A stretch of 64,000 bases of DNA, taken from NCBI GenBank assembly GCA_001692895.1, contig KV748213.1:1178001-1242000 (forward strand), given 5' to 3'. Under the pieces are notes generated by a model, which was not told where the DNA came from, made no database searches, and saw only the letters and a list, made by a program, of their open reading frames with translations. Position numbers and translations under genes: made by a program. Origin of the DNA: Cenococcum geophilum 1.58 (lineage: Eukaryota > Ascomycota > Dothideomycetes > Gloniales > Gloniaceae). Positions within the stretch are counted from its first letter, which is position 1. Every line of letters begins with the position of its first letter. Positions 11,052-21,699 of the stretch are shown here, piece after piece.

Positions 11052-12445
11052 TTCGCTGGCATTCAATTGCCAATCCTCCCTGACCTTTTCTCTTTTGAGT
11101 CCTGAGTCTACGAGGATGCGAATTGTCGGATTGTGACGAGACGTAATTGCTCAGGTTACGTACCTTGGTCCCTGAGGTCTTTCCAAATCGATGCTTTGCT
11201 CTTTGGAAAACTGCTAGATGATGAACTTCGGTTCTCTCTGGTGGAAACTGGTGTACTCTATTCTTGGTTTATTGTTTGTGTTTTGCTCTGCATTTTGCGC
11301 GCGGCGTTGGATGATATCCCCTCGAACATTTGAAGTTTTTCAAAGCATTCTTTTGCTAGATATTTTGACGATCTTTTATGTCACGAGCGCGAGATGTCTC
11401 CTTGGGTATGTCTGTTCCTTTAGCCCTTTAAATCCCGTTCCTCTCCAGCGCTCTCCATTATCCATCATTTCCCTTCTCCATCTGAGTTCCTCCCCGCCTT
11501 CCCGTTGGCTTGCCCGGTTGGCCGCGAGGTCCGTTAGATTGGATTTAGGACGCGATGTTGTTGATTTTGGTGAGGCGCTGTGCACGAGCCGGACAGATTG
11601 GGTATGATCGCTCATTCGCCTTTCATTTGCTCCCTTCTACACTTGCCCTTCCGGTTGTATCTTCGGACCCGACTGTGGTGAGAAGGAGGAGGAGCTGTTG
11701 GCCTGACCCGTTCTGTGTTGTCTTGTCCAACGGAGCAGTGTAAGTGCAGATCGATAACAAGCGTCTAATCCTTCCTCCCCGTTATCTCTTTCTCTTTTCA
11801 TTTCAGGACCAAGATCGAGACGGAATGCGGGTGGAGCTGGAGGAGAGTGAGGTGTCGTTGTTTGTACGGCTGGCTGAAGTATCCTCGTCCTTTGGATGTA
11901 GGGTTGGGTATTGCGCTTTGCGACCTGTTGGATCCCGTTGCTTCGGCCGGGGCTTTCTGGACGTGCTTGTGTCACTTCGGTTCCCATCGAACCTCTGTTT
12001 CGAGAGAGGGGAGGTGACTTGAAAAGATGTTTGAACCGGGTGGGATTAGTTTTTGCCTAGGTTGTTATGCTGCTAGCTTCTTATCAGTCACTCATTTGTA
12101 AATAATATCGGCGGAGAGTTACGAGCTCCCTACAGAGCCAAGCCAAAAAAATCTCTCCCGGACAACTATATGGAACTTCCTAGTGATATGTGTACTGCAT
12201 TTAAGAGAATCCGTAAGCCAAACAATTTTCGTGAATCATGAATGCTCCGAATACGCAGCATTTCTTTGATACGGAGCACTGACCTCAATCGTCATCGGAA
12301 GCTCAAGCCACATGATGCTCATGCTTAAGCTCTCTCGCAGCTGCAACCCGAACAACATGGCGCTTGCAGCACAAAACGACCGCGCTGGAGTGGTCGCATA
12401 ACCTGAAGTATCACTATTTAGCAGACATTGTTCTACTGTGCCACC
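11052..12445. other. Intergenic between PRM1 and VPS39
   Basis: About 1.4 kb with short frames only. It includes pyrimidine-rich tracts (about 11420-11510 and 11765-11805). Nothing beyond presumed untranslated and promoter sequence. Confidence 0.5.
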
Positions 12446-15400
12446 ATGTTGTCCGCGTTTACAGCTCGACCTATTATCGAGCTTAGACAACGGGACAAAT
12501 CCAGGATCGAATCTATCTTAGCTTATGGTAAGTCGCCATCCGGGACTGCGGATTTACCCTCTGATGGATATTATAGGCGATAGAGTACTTGTCGGCCTGC
12601 ACACTGGCAGCCTGCGTATCTACAGAGTGAACGAACTCAACGACGAAACCGAGACGACAGAGCAGAATGGCGATCGGCAACCCGAACAACCTAAAACCCG
12701 ACCTGCGGACCTCCTCCGCGAAGAGGAAAAGTTCTCTCGCAGACCGATCCTGCAGCTTGCTATCATCAAAGAGGCGAATATCCTCGTCTCCCTCTCCGAC
12801 AGCTATGTGTCCATCCACGACCTCCAGAGCTATGCGCTGCAGGAAAGGCTAGAGAAGACCAAAGGCGCTACTTCGTTCGCGGTCACATCTGATATTGTGA
12901 AGGATGCAAACACGGGTATACCTTCTATCGTGTCGCGGCTTGCGGTCGCGGTCAAGCGGAAGATAATATTATGGTTATGGCAGGACATGGAACTCTCTGA
13001 GGAGGCAACAGAAGTCATACTTGTAGCGGCTGTCAAATCACTGACATGGGCGACTGGGACAAAGCTTGTGGCTGGGATGGATCCGGGGTTTGTCATGGTG
13101 GATGTTGATAGCCAGGAAATATCGGACATCAACAAGCCGGGTGGTTTGGGAGACGCTGGCGGTCAATCTGGCTCTCGATTCGGCGCCATCACTTCTTCTG
13201 GTATGGGATACATGGGTATGGGAAGCTGGGTGCCAAAGCCAATGGCAACGAGGTTGGGGGAAGGACAGATGCTGTTGGCCAAGGATGTGAATACGCTCTT
13301 CATCGACACAGACGGAAATGCTATAGAAAAAAGACAAATTCCCTGGCCTTCAGCCCCAGAGGCAATCGGATACTCCTATCCATATATGCTAGCGCTTCAG
13401 CCTCCTTCTAAAGGAGGGCTAGAAGTCCGGAACCCCGATACTTTGTCGCTGCTACAGACGATAGCTCTACCGAATGCCAATTTCCTCCACGTCCCTCAGC
13501 CCAACATCAGCCTAGCTCACGCAGGGAAGGGCTTTCTGGTGGCTAGTGATCGGTGTATATGGAGAATGGACGCTTTGGACTACGACTCCCAAATCGATGA
13601 GTTGGTCGCGAGCGGTCGATATGACGAGGCCATAAGCTTACTCGGGATGCTTGAGGATACGCTACTGAAAGACAAACGAGGCCAGGTCCGAGAGATTAAA
13701 ATGCTCAAAGCACAAGGCTTGTTTGATTTGCGAAAGTATCGGGAGGCCCTAGAGCTATTCTCGGATGCCAAAGCACCTCCAGAGCGGGTCGTTGCCCTCT
13801 ACCCCAAGTCTATCGCTGGAGATCTCTCTTCTGTCGAGAGTAATAAGGACGCCGAGAGTGAAGCTGACCACGAGGAAGCCAACGGCGGCACAAGTACGAC
13901 TAACAGTAAAGCTACCATAGCTACACCGGTATCCTCACTGGGTCGATCGATGGTCGGCAAGTTCAAGACAGAACATAAAAAAGCAGATTCGGATACATCG
14001 TCGGTGAGGTCGTTGAAGTTAACCGACTCCAGTGATACTGCAAGCATCAGAGGAAAGATCTCGGAAACATTAGCAACAGACAAGCCCCTAGGTAAGCATA
14101 TACGAATTCAGTACTATAGACATGTATGGTCGCTAATGATACTGCAGAGGGGAGAGATTTAACCATTGCAGTCAATGAACTTCGTGCATTCCTCGCACAA
14201 ACCCGAGTACAATTAAAACGATACATCAATACCAACGGAACCCTCAAAGAGCCACTTCAGCCTCCAAGCGAAAGCGAGTCCGAGAGCTTCAAGCCTCCGT
14301 TCCACCATTTTATCTTAGAGCCATCACCACCAGAACCTATCGACTGGGAGATCAAACTCCGCGAAGTCGCAGAATTAGTTGACACTACTCTGTTCCGAGC
14401 GTATATGCTTGTGAGTCCTAGTCTAGCAGGGCCGCTTTTCCGCCTAGATAATTTCTGCGACCCGGATGTCGTCAAGGAGAAATTGTACGAGAGCGGAAGA
14501 TACAGTGATCTTATCGACTTCTTGCATGGCAAAAAGTTACATCGGGAAGCGTTAGAGTTACTCGAGAAGTTTGGCAAGAGCGAGGCGGATGACGAGGTCA
14601 CACCTGCTTTGAAGGGTTCACAGAGGACTATAGGGTATCTGCAACAGCTCCCTCCCGAGATGATCGATTTGATTCTCGAATTTGCAGAATGGCCGCTAAA
14701 GACAGACCCCGAGCTGGGAATGGAGATATTCTTAGCGGATACAGAAAATGCGGAAACCTTGCCGAGAAACAAAGTTCTCGATTTTCTGCAGCGAATTGAC
14801 TTGAAGTTGGCAGTGAGGTATCTGGAGCATATAATTGAAGAGTTGAATGATCTCACACCAGATTTCCACCAGCGTCTGATCGATCTATATTTAGAACGAC
14901 TGAAAGTGGGACAGGACGAGTTTGAGAGCGGTGATGAGCGGAAGCAGTGGTTGGGGAGATTAGAGGCATTTTTGAAGAGCAGCACGCAATACAACAAAAT
15001 TCGAGCTCGCAGCCAACTGCCGACAGAGGGTAAGCACTTATTCGTAGTACATGTAACGCTATATGGCTAACACTCTTCCTAAAAAGATCCGGACTTCTTC
15101 GAGTGTCGCGCTATCGTGCTAAGCAAGATGGGTCAGCACAGGCAAGCCCTCCAAATTTATGTCTTCCAACTTAAAGACTACCAAAAGGCGGAAGAGTAAG
15201 ACACGCTCCCTCTATTCTTCCCCACCTCCCTACTCACTTCATTGCCTCTAGATACTGCAACCAAACTTACCTTTCCGCGGTCCCTTCTTCCACGAACGCG
15301 CAACATTCACCCATCCGCCCTACAGCCACTGATCCCGAAGATGCCGAACCTTCAATATACCACACGCTCCTGGGTCTTTATCTCACGCCACCGCCTCCTC

Positions 15401-15849
15401 ATGCTCCCAACTGGCCCCCAGCTCTCGACTTACTATCCAAACATGGTGCTCGTCTCCCTGCTTCCACCACACTCGGCCTGGTTCCTGAGTCCTTGCCTGT
15501 GAAGGAGTTGGAGAGCTACTTCCGCGGCCGAATACGGAACGCAAACAGCGTTATGAACGAGGAGAGGATCGTGGCGCGGTTAAGGGACGTCGAGAAAGTG
15601 GGAGTAGAGGCAGCATTACTATTAGGTGCGAATGCGGGACCGGGAGGGAAAGCACACCCTGGAGGGAGGAATAGGAGGGTGGTTATCGACGAAGATAGGC
15701 ACTGTGCTGTTTGCCATAAGAGGTTTGGTGGGTCGGCGATCAGAGTGTATGCGGATAACACTGTAGTGCATTCGGGTTGTATGAAGGGGAGCGCAGGCAG
15801 GAGAGGCACGGGCACGTTTACGGAAGGGAGGAGAGCAGGCTGGACGTAA
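12446..15849 (+). CDS. VPS39: Vps39/Vam6, HOPS vacuolar tethering complex subunit
   Basis: Five exons by manual splicing: 12446-12527, 12577-14091, 14148-15029, 15087-15195, 15252-15849. All phases agree and give 1061 residues. Vps39 links Rab7-positive membranes in the HOPS tether and also works at vacuole-mitochondria contacts (known role). The N-terminus MLSAFTARPIIELRQRDKSR starts the CNH/citron-type beta-propeller (about residues 20-300). The centre holds clathrin-repeat-like helices with the Vps39 domain 1 (SGRYDEAISLLGMLED; later LYESGRYSDLIDFLHGKKLH). The C-terminus is Vps39 domain 2, ESYFRGRIRNANSVMNEERI, then a CxxC..HxxC zinc-like end (CAVCHKRF, VVHSGCM). A Ser/Thr/acidic insert lies near 450-520. 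The first intron splits a Gly codon. Expected length for the family. Confidence 0.92.
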
Positions 15850-16320
15850 GAAGAGTTGAGTAGGGAGGTTTGTAATTGAGCAAAGAGGTGGGTAGCGCAA
15901 GGGTGACACATGTGAATATGGAATCAATGTTATCCTAAGAGATTGGATAAGAGGCATTGCAATTGGAACACTGGAGATGGCTTCTTGGTTGTTCATATCC
16001 CCATCAGATACATTTTCAGGTCCACTTTGACATCTACTCCTTACTCTGCTATATAATATCTAACAGCAACCGAACGCTGTATGCCCCCCTTAACGAGTTG
16101 CTAGATCCGTAATACGTTCTCTATTAGCAGTATGTATGCATCCTCAGCCGATGTGGTGTTCCGTGTATTTTTCTACACTACGACAACGATAGTCCCATCC
16201 TTGTCTACTTATAGGAATCCGTCTGAACAGAGCAGCTCTGATCATGGCCCTTCTTGTTTGCTCCCCTAACTCCAGATGTTTGGAAAGGGCGAATTATTGT
16301 TTGTACGAGTGTTCAGTCTC
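15850..16320. other. Short intergenic, convergent gene ends
   Basis: Lies between the stop of VPS39 (plus) and the stop of the GON7-like gene (minus), so it holds two 3' untranslated regions. Nothing else is recognised. Confidence 0.5.
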
Positions 16321-16602
16321 TCATCCATCCTCTTCGACAACTTCCTCGCCATAATTATCCTCCTCTTTCGCATCATCAACGGCAGGCTTGCCACTCGCTG
16401 CATTATCCTCCTCCATTCTTTGTGTTAGAAAGGCGTTGATACTACTCTGGAGTTCAACAGCTTCGGCACGAAGTTTCGAGAGGTAAGCCGTGCGATCGGT
16501 GGTGGAGGGGTTAGACGACAGCTCCGGTAGGGAGTGGATGAAGTGTTTAGCGCTGCAACCCGGGGAAGTGTAGTGCGCAGTGAGCTGAGCAGGTGCAGAC
16601 AT
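16321..16602 (-). CDS. GON7: EKC/KEOPS complex subunit Gon7
   Basis: The 93-residue protein starts at the internal Met (MSAPAQLTAHYTSPG) at 16602. The frame extends upstream to 16695, but the family begins near this Met. Gon7 is a small, mostly disordered partner of Pcc1 in the KEOPS complex, which makes the t6A base in tRNAs (known role). Visible signs: the N-terminal LTAHYTSPGCSAKHF beta strand, a short helix TAYLSKLRAEAVELQSSINAFL followed by TQRMEED, and an acidic tail ending VVEEDG. It is divergent from the HbrB gene with 330 bp between starts, a likely shared promoter. Small size and low complexity keep this below certainty. Confidence 0.75.
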   Translation of the reverse strand: MSAPAQLTAHYTSPGCSAKHFIHSLPELSSNPSTTDRTAYLSKLRAEAVELQSSINAFLTQRMEEDNAASGKPAVDDAKEEDNYGEEVVEEDG

Positions 16603-16932
16603 AGTTGATGGAGGAATAGGAGCGCGTTCTTCAGCTTGGTAAATTTCTGCTAGTGGAGCGAGGTCGGAGATGAGGCAGGACTGCATGATCCTCACTCGAT
16701 GGAGAACCTTGTCGAAACCTCAGCCCTGCACTTCGTATTATTCCCAAGTACAAACGCCATCACTGCCGTCACCGCCACGACCATCCATTATGGATCTCCG
16801 ATGAAGACATCTATATCTCTCTTATATCTGCCTCCTGTTGTGCCGGCTATGACCTGAATCAGGCTATATTAACACCTGGATCGCAATATCAAGCCTCGTA
16901 TAGCTCATCTATACGTTGTACAACCTTGCGCA

Positions 16933-19368
16933 ATGACATCCTCACCTCCCCCCGTAACACCCACCTACCGCCAGAGCAGAGACAGCGACGACTCTGACTC
17001 TGACTCCTCGCAAATCACCACCCTCTCTGTGCAGCGACGATCGCCTTTGCTGCCACGAAAAGGCAAGCCGCCTGTGCTCGCACTTGTTGATACCGCTGCT
17101 GGACAGAACTTCTCTCGACCCACCGCAGCTCCCCGCGGGGTCGCCCACGACCTGCCCCTGCGAAACCACTCTCCCACCGTCGAGCACGCCACCCCTACCT
17201 CGCACTTCGGCCACCGACCGCGCCAGCGATCACAAGGCTATTTTGAGCCTACCCTGCCCTCCAATGCGCCCGCAATGTCGAACCACCTTACAGCGTCGCA
17301 GATTGCCGCTCAAGCAGCAATGCATGTCCAGAATCCGCACCACATGCGGAAGCGCTCAACCACAATACCAGAGCCAGGGAGTAATAATGGAACCCCGCCT
17401 GGACGACGACCGCCTGGATCGTCACCGCCTGCAGTGCCCACCACAGTAACTTTCGCAACGAACGGTATGACATACCAAAACGGGATTTTAGGAGGACACA
17501 AGATGGCGGCGACGACAGCAGCAAATGTGGCATTTCCCAGGAGTCCAAAGCATTCACCAGGTCTGCCGCTCGATCACGGTTCACCAGCGCCGCCAGAGCT
17601 ACAGCAGAAACCGGTCAAGGAGAAGTCGAAGATGAAACTATTTTCGAAACCGAAGAGCATCGGCATCTCCAAGGATAGAGATTTTGACAAGAAGCACCCA
17701 GCGCTGCCATCGCCAAATAAGATAAGCATGCATAGCACGGGCGCTCTGAATAGGTTGATGAACCAGTCGACCACAAGTCTGGTTGATCCAAGCATGTCGA
17801 GTGCTTCGTCTCTTTACTCTTCGGCGAACGCATCAACATCAACGCTGGTGCCTTCCGAGAGGGCGACAATGTTTCAGCCGGAGAAGGAGAAGGAGAAGCA
17901 TAAACACCATTTTCTATCGAGACAGAAGAACAGGCTGAAGGATAAGGATGACCATCATTTACCGTTGTCTTCAGCGATGAGTAACTCGAGACCAACGGAT
18001 CCGAATGCTCCGCAGCCGCTGTACTCGTTTGCGGCGCCGTCATCACCTGGCCATTCAAGCACATTCGCGGCATCAATGAGTGGGCTGGATTTGAGGCATG
18101 GAGGTCGCGCATTGAGACAGAAGAAGAAAGAGGAGAAAGCAGCTTCGTTTACACCGTATCTTGTTGACTCTCTAGAGCCCCCTTTTAGGGAACGAAACCA
18201 GTCTTTCAGCCAGGAGCGCTCCGAGTGGCCAGGGGTGGGCAGTCTTGGAGCTTCTCCTGGTGTAACGTTAGGTCCATCTCCAGGCGCACCACTATCATAT
18301 CCAAATGACCTATCTGGACTAGGAGCCTCCTTTGGAATTCCAGGACTTACGCCTGACGATGCCTGGCCGCTCTTGAAGGCACGATTATTACACATCTTTG
18401 AAGGAGAAGACCCTCGCCCGCCCATCGAAGACTTCAATGCGCTCGTCTCCGTACACATTAGAATATGCATTCAGAAGCGCGCGCCAACAATTCTAATAGA
18501 AGATCTTAGTGAACTCCTTGAAACCGGCTTCTCCTCGCTGGATCAAACACTACGCCATGTCCCGGATGACCGTCTCATCCCCCATCTGGTCGAAATGTGG
18601 CTTGTGGTCTTTACCACCATTCTCCCGTTCCTTCAAGCAGTGTTTTTGCCACTAGACCTTGAATTCAAAGGCCGTGGTTCTCTCATGACAGCGCCCACAG
18701 CTGCTGAATTCTGGGGCGCCGCACTCCCCGACAGCGACATGTCAGCTTCAAACAAAAACATCCCGACACTCGGTGAGGACCTCGACGTTCGCCGCATCAC
18801 TCTCCTCACATTCCGCGACATAGCTATCCTCCCCCGCAACGACACGCTCATGGCCATCTTCTCGCGCCTCTCGCTAGAAAACCTCAACGCGGGCGTGGAC
18901 AGCCCGAATCCGATCCCTGACTCTTCCTCAGTGCGCCCCAGTACTGCTACATCCATATCAGACGGCACCGGCGCGGGCCCGATGAGCAGCTACAACTCCC
19001 AAAGCTCTACCCTGCTTGACTCCACCCCCTCCTCTACTTCTTTCGGAACGTCCTCGCGCTCCCGCGCTACTTCGAATACGTCCGCAGGCTCCTTTTCCGC
19101 GCACTCTCTGCAATCCCCCGCGCCGCCTCCCCCGCCTCAGCCTATGGACTCGGCGAAGGTCACGGAGACCGTCGGACGCATGCTTCAGTGCGTCAGCGTA
19201 CTGGCGAGCGTGCAGAGTGGAGATGAGGCGCAAGCGAAGATGGAGAGGCTGACGAAAGAGCTGAAGTACAATTGGCTAGGTAGAGGCAGGACGGGCAGGC
19301 AGAGGAGAGGATTTGTAGGACCGAGAGTGCCTAGAGGTGGGGTTTTGGCTATTGGGGGAGTGGCGTAG
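16933..19368 (+). CDS. hbrB: HbrB-domain protein, TORC2 component (Bit61/PRR5-like)
   Basis: Uninterrupted 811-codon frame. HbrB-like proteins (Aspergillus hyperbranching B, yeast Bit61, human PRR5/Protor) bind TOR complex 2, which controls actin polarity and lipid signalling. The first 470 residues are disordered and Ser/Pro-rich with basic Lys clusters. The HbrB domain lies at about 475-665: DAWPLLKARLLHIFEGEDPR, then LVSVHIRICIQKRAP, LTFRDIAILPRND and IFSRLSLENL. A Ser/Thr/Pro linker and a helix (VTETVGRMLQCVSVLASVQS) close the protein. The last 40 residues (RGRTGRQRRGFVGPRVPRGG) are arginine/glycine-rich. The start fits MTSSPPPVTPTYRQSRDSDD, and the length matches filamentous-fungal orthologues. 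Confidence 0.88.
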   Translation: MTSSPPPVTPTYRQSRDSDDSDSDSSQITTLSVQRRSPLLPRKGKPPVLALVDTAAGQNFSRPTAAPRGVAHDLPLRNHSPTVEHATPTSHFGHRPRQRSQGYFEPTLPSNAPAMSNHLTASQIAAQAAMHVQNPHHMRKRSTTIPEPGSNNGTPPGRRPPGSSPPAVPTTVTFATNGMTYQNGILGGHKMAATTAANVAFPRSPKHSPGLPLDHGSPAPPELQQKPVKEKSKMKLFSKPKSIGISKDRDFDKKHPALPSPNKISMHSTGALNRLMNQSTTSLVDPSMSSASSLYSSANASTSTLVPSERATMFQPEKEKEKHKHHFLSRQKNRLKDKDDHHLPLSSAMSNSRPTDPNAPQPLYSFAAPSSPGHSSTFAASMSGLDLRHGGRALRQKKKEEKAASFTPYLVDSLEPPFRERNQSFSQERSEWPGVGSLGASPGVTLGPSPGAPLSYPNDLSGLGASFGIPGLTPDDAWPLLKARLLHIFEGEDPRPPIEDFNALVSVHIRICIQKRAPTILIEDLSELLETGFSSLDQTLRHVPDDRLIPHLVEMWLVVFTTILPFLQAVFLPLDLEFKGRGSLMTAPTAAEFWGAALPDSDMSASNKNIPTLGEDLDVRRITLLTFRDIAILPRNDTLMAIFSRLSLENLNAGVDSPNPIPDSSSVRPSTATSISDGTGAGPMSSYNSQSSTLLDSTPSSTSFGTSSRSRATSNTSAGSFSAHSLQSPAPPPPPQPMDSAKVTETVGRMLQCVSVLASVQSGDEAQAKMERLTKELKYNWLGRGRTGRQRRGFVGPRVPRGGVLAIGGVA

Positions 19369-20445
19369 AGTGAGACTCGGTATGATTCTGTCTTTCTTGG
19401 AGAGGAATGGGTTTGAATGCGCGTATTGGGTCGGAAATCAGTGTGGATGCTTCTGTAGTTTTTGGATCGTGTGGGTGCATTGTAGAGGCGTTTTAACAGG
19501 TAAGTGTGGGTCTGGATGATGTTACGAGGCGTGCGAGGCTTTATGAGAGGAGAGTTACTCGTCCAGTTTTACAGAGGACTTCCAGATGAGTTCGCATTTG
19601 CACATACAAAAATGGATGAGAAGCGGTAACCTTATGGGTCATATCATCATGTACTTGTCATCAAGAAGCTAGGTGTCTCGTGTCCTTCTAGCATGCATTT
19701 TCCATTATACAAGTCATAGTTTGAACGCGGATACTTTCCTACCTGTCTATCCGCGAGCGCTCTTATCTACCAAGGTCCGAATTATCTCTCAAAAGCCAAA
19801 TAAGCGGGTTTAAGCTGTTCAACGACAGACACTCCCACCACTCTCAAATTTCGTCTGAAAGTGTCAGAGTGTACTTAAAGTTATGTCGTTTCTCCGAATC
19901 TCCGCACATTATATATCCTTTAGACTAAAATCTTAGCGTATTACCATATCACTAAATCTGCATGCAAATAGCTATGTTTGTCACTATAAATCTCAAATCC
20001 CATTTGAACTCGCCGTCTTCCCATTCTTAGGAAAACATTACCCTACTATTTCCCTAACGTAGCTTATGGGCTCTTTACGGTTTTGAACATCAAAACCAAT
20101 GCCTCAAATGCTCAAATGCAGGCATTTTCTTAATAAAAGGCATCACGCAGCATTATCTACGATATTAATAAATAGTTTTATATAATCAAGGCTCTATCGC
20201 GATATTTTATAGTGTTCGTATTGGAAGCGCTACTCGATTGACTGTATATATAATCTAATATAAGGATAATAGAAATATTAGAAACGCGAATTTAGGCGTA
20301 TAGAAAAGGTCTTCTCTTTAGCTTACTGTATAATTACTATAACTTTAGCTGTTAATTTAAAAGTGGGATTTCTTAAGCGGAATATAAGCACTAAATATAC
20401 CCTTATTTAAGATGCCTTAGGTAGGCGATTCTATATCTATACCGG
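19369..20445. other. Transition into AT-rich transposon island
   Basis: The first 500 bases have ordinary composition. From about 19880 the sequence becomes AT-rich with abundant TA steps and few CA/TG, the RIP pattern. I recognise no gene. The stretch 20130-20445 may be an upstream part of the copia-like remnant seen at 20880-21218, because the MITE between them looks inserted into it. Confidence 0.5.
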
Positions 20446-20447
20446 TA

Positions 20448-20873
20448 ACGTATTCCACCACCGAGCCGGCAGAACCACCGAGCCGGCAGATCCATTTCCC
20501 CACCAAAAATCGTAAAAATCACAATATAATATCTTAACAACCACTTAATAATAAATTCTAATAATTTAGATTTAGACTTTTATATACACTCTGCAGCTTC
20601 TATTAAAGTTGCATAGTATATAGGTTAGTAGTTTTTAAGATATTAAAATTTGGGGGCCAAAATATGGCCAAATTACTATATCTTAAAAACTACTAACCTA
20701 TATACTATGCAACTTTAATAGAAGCTGCAGAGTGTATATAAAAGTCTAAATCTAAATTATTAGAATTTATTATTAAGTGGTTGTTAAGATATTATATTGT
20801 GATTTTTACGATTTTTAGTGGGGAAATGGATCTGCCGGCTCGGTGGTTCTGCCGGCTCGGTGGTGGAATACGT
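20448..20873. mobile_element. Palindromic (foldback) MITE, copy 1, 426 bp
   Basis: The two halves are near-perfect reverse complements: arms of about 200 bp meet at a short loop around TTTGGGGGCCAAAATATGG (about 20650). The termini are ACGTATTCCACCACCGAGCC and its complement. Outside each end is the dinucleotide TA (20446-20447 and 20874-20875), as for Tc1/mariner/pogo-type insertions. Each arm has a duplicated GCCGGC/ACCGAG motif near its end. No coding capacity. A second, diverged copy lies at 43637-44060. Confidence 0.85.
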
Positions 20874-20879
20874 TATAGA

Positions 20880-21218
20880 TAATTTTAATAACAATATAGA
20901 GAAGGCTCGGCTTAACATATAAGCATAGGTAATATAAGAAAAGGTTTTACTACGACAAACTATCTATTTTAGTAATAATTAGATGTACTAAGAATGTGGT
21001 AAAGGGGTTTGCTATAAAAACTGTTACGGCTCGTACAAATGCCTCTGAACCGAAGCTTGTAGAATGCTATATTACGAAGATACTAAGCTAAGGAGCAGAA
21101 GGAGGTCGAGGAAAGGACAGGTCTATATACACGAGCCAAGTCTCTAAGCGAGCCCCTGACTAGGCTGCATGTAGACGTTGCAGGGGCGGTGCCCCAGCGC
21201 CGTCACAAAAACCGTACT
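20880..21218 (+). pseudogene. Ty1/copia-like gag-pre-integrase remnant
   Basis: Two adjacent frames read like the pre-integrase/integrase start of a copia element: VVKGFAIKTVTARTNASEPK, then after a frame slip RAKSLSEPLTRLHVDVAGAV (compare the family theme of a zinc-binding region, RA-x-PLE-x-HxDxxGP). The remnant runs into the left LTR of the Ty3/gypsy element at 21219, so the gypsy element appears to have inserted into it. No copia reverse transcriptase or LTRs were recognised. The call rests on motif resemblance only. Confidence 0.45.
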
Positions 21219-21445
21219 TGTTACGGCACTGGCAGAACTTGGCAGAACTACGCACCGGCAAGTTGCCACAGATTGCCGCATATTGCGGTCACGTGACGCG
21301 AAGATCGTATATAGCTTCGAGCGGCGCTCCCCTTCTTCTCCTTTCCTTTCTTTAGCTTTAGATTCTCGTTTATAGATAATCCAATCGTACAGGCTTGCGC
21401 GACCCTTTTGCTGTACTTATGTCTTAATTAACTAAGTCGCTAACA
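21219..21445 (+). repeat. 5' LTR of outer Ty3/gypsy element
   Basis: 227 bp, near-identical to 35874-36100, with TGTTA..TAACA ends. It contains an undegraded core with CACGTGACG and a C/T-rich stretch (CTTCTTCTCCTTTCC). Differences from the 3' copy are mostly C/T or G/A transitions. Confidence 0.95.
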
Positions 21446-21699
21446 TTATCTAAAGCTTACTCTACTCTTTCTTCCTAAGAAGGAACTTAAATATATCTAT
21501 AAGAATATAGAATAGGACCCTAAGGATATTACTAGGACTATAAGGACAGGACCTAAAAGAAAAGAATAGAATCCTAAGGAAAGGACCCATAAGATACGCA
21601 TAGACTAGAACCCCTAAAGAAATTACCTAGAATTACCTAATACCCCTACTACCATACCACAAACTACAGCAGTAGGTAAAGCAGCTGTAGGACCCTTAA

